From Scenedesmus sp. ARA3 (lineage: Eukaryota; Chlorophyta; Chlorophyceae; Sphaeropleales; Scenedesmaceae), in contig RWJK01001210.1 of assembly GCA_004335835.1 (NCBI GenBank), forward strand, positions 97,289 to 161,288: a stretch of 64,000 bases of DNA, given 5' to 3'. A model generated the notes under the pieces. The model was not told the origin of the DNA. It saw only the letters and a list, made by a program, of their open reading frames with translations, and ran no database searches. The translations under genes were made by a program, and so were the position numbers. Shown here one piece after another: positions 58,345-64,000 of this stretch. Each line of letters opens with the position of its first letter. Positions within the stretch are counted from its first letter, which is position 1.

Positions 58345-59996
58345 TCACAGCAAGCATACTGACTCGTCAGTTGGGTCCCACACCAGCGGCAGGGTCCAAC
58401 GCTGCTCCGCAGGCAGCTCGTCATACTCCGCGCTGCTTGCCGCCGCCAGCACCGCCACCAGCGCCTCCCTGCTCACGTTGATGCCGCGGTTGCCCAGCTC
58501 GCGCATGATGTCTGCCAGGTAGGCTGCGCCGTCGTTGGTGGGCCCGAAGAGGCCCGTGAGCACCTCGTTCAGCGCCTGCAGCTGCGGGCGGGTGAGGCCG
58601 CCAGCGGGCGCCTGCCAAAAGAAGGGTAGAAGGACAGGGGATGAAGCAAGCAGCAGGGTGAGGAGGGCGCAGCAACAGTCAGGGAATTTTTTACTAACTC
58701 CCCTCCTTTGCTGGTGCCAGCATGCCGGAAAAGAATGGCCACAGGCTGCATGCACTGTACGTGAACGGCCTGCCAAACCACTTACACACGTGTGCAACAC
58801 CTGAAGGCTCCTTTCTGCAGCAGTACTTGCATTTTAAGCACATGCAGCACACAGCAAGCAGCTGTGCAGCTCACCGCCTCGTGGCGCTTCGCCTTTGGCG
58901 GCGCGGCCCCCTCCGCATCTGCTGCAGCAGCGCCCTCGCTGCTGCCGGCTGCAGCAGCCGCAACAGCAGAGCGCGGCCGCTTGCGGCGCTGCTGCCTGCT
59001 GCCCTGCTGCTGCGCCTCGCCGGCAGCCTCCTCCTTATCCTGCTGCTGCTCCTCCTCTTCCTCCTTGCCTTGCACAACATTCAGCGCCTGCAGCTGCGGA
59101 CGGGCCAAGCCACCAGCAGGGGCCTGCAGAAACAGACATTAAGCAGGAAAATGAAGCACGCGGGCAGATGGGGAAAGGCGGGGGAAGGCAGGGAGATGGA
59201 CTCGTCTCAGCAGAGGCAGGCCACGAGGTCTTGTCAGTAGGGAGCGATCGCGCAGCAACAGACAGGATCTGCTTTGGCGCCCCTCCGCACTGATTGTTGA
59301 ATTGAAGGGTTGCCTGCTTTGAGCAATCCGTAAAGCCTACAATTTACATGCACGCGCAAGCCACCCGAGTGTGCTGGGTACAACTAGTCGTACTGCTGTG
59401 CCTGCCTGCTTCAGCAGCACTTGCGGTCTCACTATACGCAGCAAAGCATATCAAGCGTCAGCGCTGCTCACCGGAGCGTGGCGCTTGAGCTTTGGCAGTG
59501 CAGCAGCCTCTGCATCTGCTGCAGCAGCGCCCTCGCTGCTGCCTGCTGCAGCAGCCTTCGCATCTGCTGCAGCAGCGCACTCGCTGCCACTTGCTGCGCC
59601 ACCACCATCTGCAGTTGAAGCCAGCCGTCTAGGATGCTGCTGCTTGCGGCGCCGCTTCTCCTGCTGCTGGTGCTGCTGCTGCTGCTGCTGCCGCTCCTCC
59701 TCCTGTTGGCGCTGCAGCTCCTGCTGGCGCTGCTGCTCAACGCGCTGCAGCTCCTGCTGGCGTTCCTCCTCCTGCTGGCGCTGCTGCTCCTCAACACGCT
59801 GCTGCTCAACGCGCCGCTGCTCCTGCTGGCGTTCCTCCTCCTGCAAGCGCTGCTGCTCCTCAACATGCTGCTGCTCAACGCGCAGCTGCTCCTGCTGGCG
59901 CTGCAGCTCCTGCTGGCGTTCCTCCTCCTGCAAGCGCTGCTGCTCCTCAACATGCTGCTGCTCAAGGCGCCGCTGCTCCTGCTGGCGTTCCTCCTC
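58345..59996 (-). pseudogene. Duplicated MCM3 C-terminal exons attached to the Ulp1-like gene
   Basis: Exon 58611-58345 encodes a winged-helix region nearly identical to MCM3 exon 1880-2146 (about 7-8 changes in 87 residues) and ends DESVCLL-stop. Exon 59123-58875 begins APAGGLARPQLQALN, like the winged-helix exon, and then switches to the MCM3 acidic linker with KRPRS and PPKAKRHEA. The end of the preceding exon (to 59472) also carries a linker-like GSSEGAAAADAE and PKLKRHAP. The intron between the two exons also matches the MCM3 intron at 1613-1879, so this is a DNA duplication, not a retrocopy. The frame joins the Ulp1-like gene upstream in phase, but a TAG at 59997-59999 separates them. 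With that stop the segment is not translated. If the TAG is a sequencing error, the product is a Ulp1-MCM3 chimera. Confidence 0.8.
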
Positions 59997-60245
59997 CTAC
60001 AAGCGCTGCTGCTCCTCAACATGCTGCTGCTCAACGCGCAGCTGCTCCTGCTGGCGCTGCAGCCCCTGCTGGCGTTCCTCCTCCTGCTGGCGTCGCTGCT
60101 CCTGCTGGCGCTGCTGCTCCTGCCTGCGCCGCTGCTCCTGCTGACCCTGCTGCTGCTCCTCGCGCTGCTGCTCCTGCTGGCGCTGCTGCTCCTCGGCGTG
60201 CTGCTCCTGCTGCAGGCGCTGCTCTTGCCGTTGGCGCTGCTGCTC
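59640..60245 (-). repeat. Coding repeat: Gln/Glu/Arg-rich coiled-coil units of 69-87 bp
   Basis: Minus-strand units read QEEERQQELQRQQEQ and LRVEQQHVEEQQRL, with periods of 87 and 69 bp. The heptad-like pattern predicts a long coiled coil. Unit-to-unit identity is high, so slippage or unequal exchange is likely. The nonsense TAG lies in one unit where neighbours have CAG. Confidence 0.88.
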
Positions 60246-62035
60246 CAGTCGGCGTAGCCTCGCATGATCAGCAGGTCGGAGGTAGCGGCAAATGTGGTCG
60301 GCCCTGCAAGTGGCACACGTGCAGCACGACTCGTGAATGATTGAGGCAAGTGCGTCACACATGTGGCACACTCTGGCCCATGCAATGGTTCAGACGACAA
60401 CAGTCACGTCGTTGGAGTGCTGCATTGGCGTCACCAGCCAGTCTCTTGGCAGCTGGGATCTTTCCTCAGCATTCTCTGCATGCCGCTGAGTATCATCTGT
60501 GCTTCCACAATTGGGTAGCAGTGAGATCAGCGCTTGCACAATGTTTGGTTTCAAGCCCTAACAAGTGCTCTGTTCCGGCACATCACTGTTAGTAGAAACT
60601 TGACACTGCACCACATGACTTCTGCAAGCACCGTCAACTCAATGACAGCATTTACATAAGCAGCTGAACCGCATGTTGGTCAACTGAGGGAAGGGTGGGG
60701 TCAAGATTGAGATCGAGCCTGCATCAGCATTCATGCAGCTGAATCCGCAGGTTGTCTGTTAGTGAAGCGCCACCCGCCGCCGCCTACCTGCTGTCGTCTG
60801 TCTGCAATGCAGCCATCTTGCTCGCGTACGCTGCGATGTCAGCAGCAGCCGCCACAGCTGCAGGGCTGCTCTTGTCCCGCGCCTGCTGCAGCATCTTCTG
60901 CAGCAGCTTGTTGCGCATGTGGCTGCGCAGAGCGAGGGCGATCTCAGGCTCAAACCAGTGCTGGCTCAGCAGCCGAGGCTGCGTGGGGGCCAGCGGGACT
61001 GCATAAGGCAGCAACAGCAGCAGCAGCAGCGGACGCGCAAACAACTTCATTTCCTAGGCGGGAAACCTTCATGGTATGTGCGTGCAACAGTGTGGATGGT
61101 GAACCCAGCTGTCAAGGTATTGCCACGCGGCGGGCAACACTGGCCGCTGGAACCCACCACATGTGCCAATCTGCAGAGCTGAATGTAGAAACGGAGCGCA
61201 AGGTACAATGGAACACACAAAGCACTGCACGTATATACCTATATTGTATATAAACGAGCGTCGAATCTCTCGCTTGATCAAGGCTGTTGGCGACAGAGCT
61301 TTGTGGCAGCCACATTTAACCATGTTGTGCGTTCCTGTCACGCAGGCAGATGCAGCCTTGGCCTGCTGCCATGCCAGCGCAAGTTTTCCTGCAGCAAGCA
61401 AGGCTGCCATGACGTACCTACGTGCGCCCGCCCCTGTGAGTCCAGCATGAAGCTGAGCGCTGGCGGGTTGGCATACACAAAGTAGTCCAGGTATGTGAAC
61501 ATGAACAGCTGCGCATGGCAGCGGGTCCTGGCAATATCGACATCCCAGTGGGGCCAGCAGGGGATCAGCGGCAGCACCTGTACACAGCAGGCAGACGCAG
61601 CAGCAAACAAGCATCCTCAGCGCAACGGTTGTTATGTTCAGTGTGCCATGCTTGGCCAGCATTATGAACTGCTTTGTGAGAGCTGTGCTTGCTGAGCGCT
61701 TGCTGGCTTCAGCAGTAGGGTGACCTGCCCTTGGTGCATGAAGGGCAATGTATGGATGAGGTGGCATAGCTGTGTACACTGAGCAGCTGTTGCGAGCTTC
61801 GAAAGTTATCAGCATGATTATGCAAAATAGCAAAAGCAACATGGGGCTGTCTGACAAGGCAACTTGCGTCTATCAAATGATGAGGTTGGCAAAGGTTACA
61901 GCCTATTGCACCTGCAGTAACCCTACCTTGTTTGCAACTGAGCTATTTGTAGCAGCAAAAGGCATGGGCACCTGTGTTCGCAGCCTCTGCTGCTGCTGCT
62001 GCTGCTGCTGCGCCACCGCTGCACTGTCACCAAGA

Positions 62036-62074
<39 letters not shown>

Positions 62075-62961
62075 GCAGCAGCTGCGTTGGCTGCAGCGGC
62101 CGCCTGCTGGTGGTCCCTCTGCTGCTGTGCCAGCCACGCTTGCTCCATGTAGGCTGCCAGTGGCTCACCAAATTCTCTCTCACACTTGGCTTGGTAGCGG
62201 CTCCAGTCCTCGTGTGTCCACGCTGATGTGCAGCAGCAAGGCATCCAGCAGCAGGAAGCACAGCATTAACCCAGTCTTGTCAGCACAGAGAGAGGCTAGT
62301 TACACGTGGGTCTTGGGACCATTCTGATGGAATGAGCCACGACTCAATGTAAGCATGGTCAGACACCAGAAAGTAAGAGAGTGAACACCAAAGAGCACAA
62401 TGCACACACTCACATGCCAGACCACGCATGTACTGAGTCCAAAACGCTCGGTCTGTTGTGCCCAACCACACCCCATGTCCCGACAGCCTGCGCAAAGTGT
62501 GGCAACAAAATCCTTGACGCGGCAGCTAGCAGTCAGCACAGCACACCTGCCGGCACAGCACACCTGCAGGCACAGCACACCTGCAGGCACAGCACACCTG
62601 CAGGCACAGCACACCTGCAGGCACAGCACACCTGCAGGCACAGCACACCTGCAGGCACAGCACACCTGCAGGCACAGCACACCTGCAGGCACAGCACACC
62701 TGCATGGCGCCATGTGCTGTGACTGACACCCCGTGCCGCTTTCACTACACTGTGAACATGCACCAATGGTCCCTGGCTGCTTGCACACATCTGGGCTATC
62801 ACTGCATGAAACTGCGATGAGATAAGAGTCTGAAGCTGTATCTTTTGTGCTTACGGGGATAAGTGGAGCCAGGTGGGCAGTCCAACAGCATGATGAAGGG
62901 TTTTGCCTCCAGCGTGGTTGTGCCAGCAGCCACCCCAGCTGTGCGCAGAGCCGCTGCTCCG

Positions 62962-62997
<36 letters not shown>

Positions 62998-63915
62998 TCG
63001 GCGTCCTGCAGCTGCTGCATGCGCTGGGTGATGAGTCCCGGGTGGCAGATGATGGCCAGGCTGCTGATGCCGCTGCCAGGCATGCAGATGGGCACCACCA
63101 GGAAGTCCTTTTCAAATATGTCGACACCCTGCGTGCCAGCCGACAAGGTGTGCAGGCATTTGAGGAGGCCTTCTGCTGCCTTATCACTACTACTGTGCCC
63201 TGTGCTATTGTGACACAGGGGTGAGTCAATGCAAGCCTGCACCATGATCCGCTGGTGGCTCTGCCACAGTAACTGCAGCCTGCCTGATGCCATTGCATGC
63301 GGAAGCTGCCGTCATGACAGCAGCGCCTGGCAAGTCCTCGAGCTGTGCGCACCTCAGTCCACGCTGTGACCCGCTTGTATGCATCGACTGCTCCCGCGCG
63401 GCTCCAATGAGCTGTGCGGGGCCAGCTCCATGGCAGCCTGTCCAGGAGCTTTGAGAAGTTGGTGTCGTAGAAGTGGAAGCGGCGCCGCGCTTGAGCTGGT
63501 GCCTCCTGCTCGATTAACCTGACACCAAGGAACAGCGTGGAAGCGTACAGTCAAAGAGTGAGGATATGTTGCTCATGGCCTTGTGACTGCTGCACGTTAT
63601 GGCGGAGAGCTTTTTGGTTGATGGTCGCATGCCTCAAGAGCGTTGATGATGTAATCGCAGTTTGCTGCAGATGACACAGTGAAGGGAAGGAAATACGCAC
63701 TGGTGCACATGTGCTGCCGGCGATATAACATGTGAGAAGAACGAACTGCGGCACTAGAATGCTTGGAAACCCCACTGCAACAAACTGTGCAGCCTACATG
63801 CAGTTGCTCACTTCACGCCGAAGTTGATCACAGACATGTGGGGTTTTTTGCCATGGTTCAGGGAAGCCAGGCCTGCAGCGTCCACAGTCACGGCACCAGC
63901 ACCACCCCCAGCAGG
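59997..63915 (-). CDS. Ulp1/SENP-like (peptidase C48) protein, apparently without catalytic residues; 5' end outside window
   Basis: C48 enzymes remove SUMO or related modifiers. Seven exons fit in phase: 63915-63812, 63518-63353, 63128-62855, 62222-61927, 61577-61418, 60998-60788, and 60303 to a TAG at 59997. Fold segments appear in family order: INFGVKLIEQEAPAQARRRF, FYDTNFSKLLDRLPWSWP, YKRVTAWTEGVDIFEKDFL, LAIICHPG, KPFIMLLDCPPGS, CHAQLFMFTYLDYFVYANPP, and the closing QHWFEPEIALALRSHM. The usual His-Trp after the VPI strand is replaced by a stretch ending GIS; the usual Gln and Asp-Cys-Gly positions read A and H-A-Q. Only the LLD aspartate remains. A Gln/Ala insert (about 62100-61990) interrupts the domain. 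A Gln/Glu coiled coil follows. It is probably a pseudoprotease with a binding role; this is inference from unaided alignment. Confidence 0.72.
62537..62706 (-). repeat. 17-bp minisatellite, ten copies, in an intron
   Basis: Ten head-to-tail units of CACAGCACACCTGCAGG; the first and last differ by a base or two. On the coding (minus) strand every unit contains CTGCAGGTGTG, which resembles an acceptor joined to a donor. Confidence 0.96.
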
Positions 63916-63942
63916 CTACACCATGCGCAGACCCTGCCAGGC

Positions 63943-64000
<58 letters not shown>
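63943..64000 (-). repeat. (CTG)n tract at the window edge
   Basis: On the coding (minus) strand a CTG run lies about 25 bp before the first visible acceptor of the Ulp1-like gene and continues beyond the window. Confidence 0.9.

Noticed and set aside
57889..58362. 157-codon plus-strand frame with repeated STNTVPSG
   Set aside because: A by-product of the 43-bp minisatellite.
59371..60144. Plus-strand frame of 257 codons rich in Cys and Ser
   Set aside because: It is antisense to the Gln/Glu coiled-coil repeats of the Ulp1-like gene; composition comes from the triplet repeats.
60784..61050. Minus-strand frame starting [15 protein letters not shown], resembling a secreted protein
   Set aside because: The Leu run is the CTG-rich intron end before an AG at 60999; the exon from 60998 continues the Ulp1-like frame with the family's QHWFEPE segment.
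62537..62706. Regular direct repeats resembling a CRISPR array
   Set aside because: Units are contiguous without spacers, 17 bp long, and lie in an intron of a nuclear gene.

Overview
The window looks like nuclear DNA of a chlorophycean green alga, probably of the Scenedesmus/Tetradesmus type. The genes are dense in short introns with GT-AG borders, CTG/CAG triplet tracts are everywhere, proteins carry long Ala/Gln/Ser runs, one secreted pro-protein has a G-R-S-L-L-Q segment, and there is a plant-type MET1 DNA methyltransferase. The species assignment is inference. No bacterial, organellar, viral or CRISPR feature was seen. All gene models were built by hand from reading-frame continuity, intron phase and remembered family motifs; no search was run.

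Layout: (1) 303-2146 (+), the last five exons of MCM3, whose 5' part lies outside the window. (2) 3925-7130 (-), an F-box/leucine-rich-repeat protein. (3) 7653-16449 (+), the complete 16-exon gene for UTP21/WDR36, a rRNA-processing WD40 protein, divergent from gene 2 across about 520 bp. (4) 17480-21218 (+), a 7-exon secreted protein of unknown family. (5) 21219-25265, a 4-kb gene-free stretch between convergent genes. (6) 25266-35906 (-), an 18-exon, about 1,621-residue secreted mosaic protein with jelly-roll-like modules and cysteine-rich GCC2/GCC3 or ephrin-receptor-like repeats. (7) 37343-56461 (+), a 30-exon, about 1,898-residue DNMT1/MET1 with two RFTS domains, two BAH domains and an intact catalytic domain. 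(8) 58345-63915 (-), a Ulp1/SENP-like (C48) gene whose usual catalytic residues appear lost. Its 3' end runs into a duplicated copy of the MCM3 C-terminal exons, with an in-frame TAG before the MCM3-derived part.

The most unusual signal is structural. Introns of MET1 and UTP21, and several others, contain one to four decayed copies of the neighbouring exon end together with its splice site. I call these exon echoes. Copy-to-copy distance is mostly about 102-126 bp, sometimes about twice that, whichever gene is involved. This suggests that introns here grow by tandem duplication of segments spanning exon-intron junctions. (CTG)n tracts also end directly in the 3' splice site of many introns.

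Several genes fit general nuclear housekeeping: MCM3 (replication licensing), MET1 (methylation copied at replication forks) and UTP21 (ribosome biogenesis). No operon-like co-regulation is implied. Two divergent pairs (F-box/UTP21 and mosaic protein/MET1) share upstream regions.
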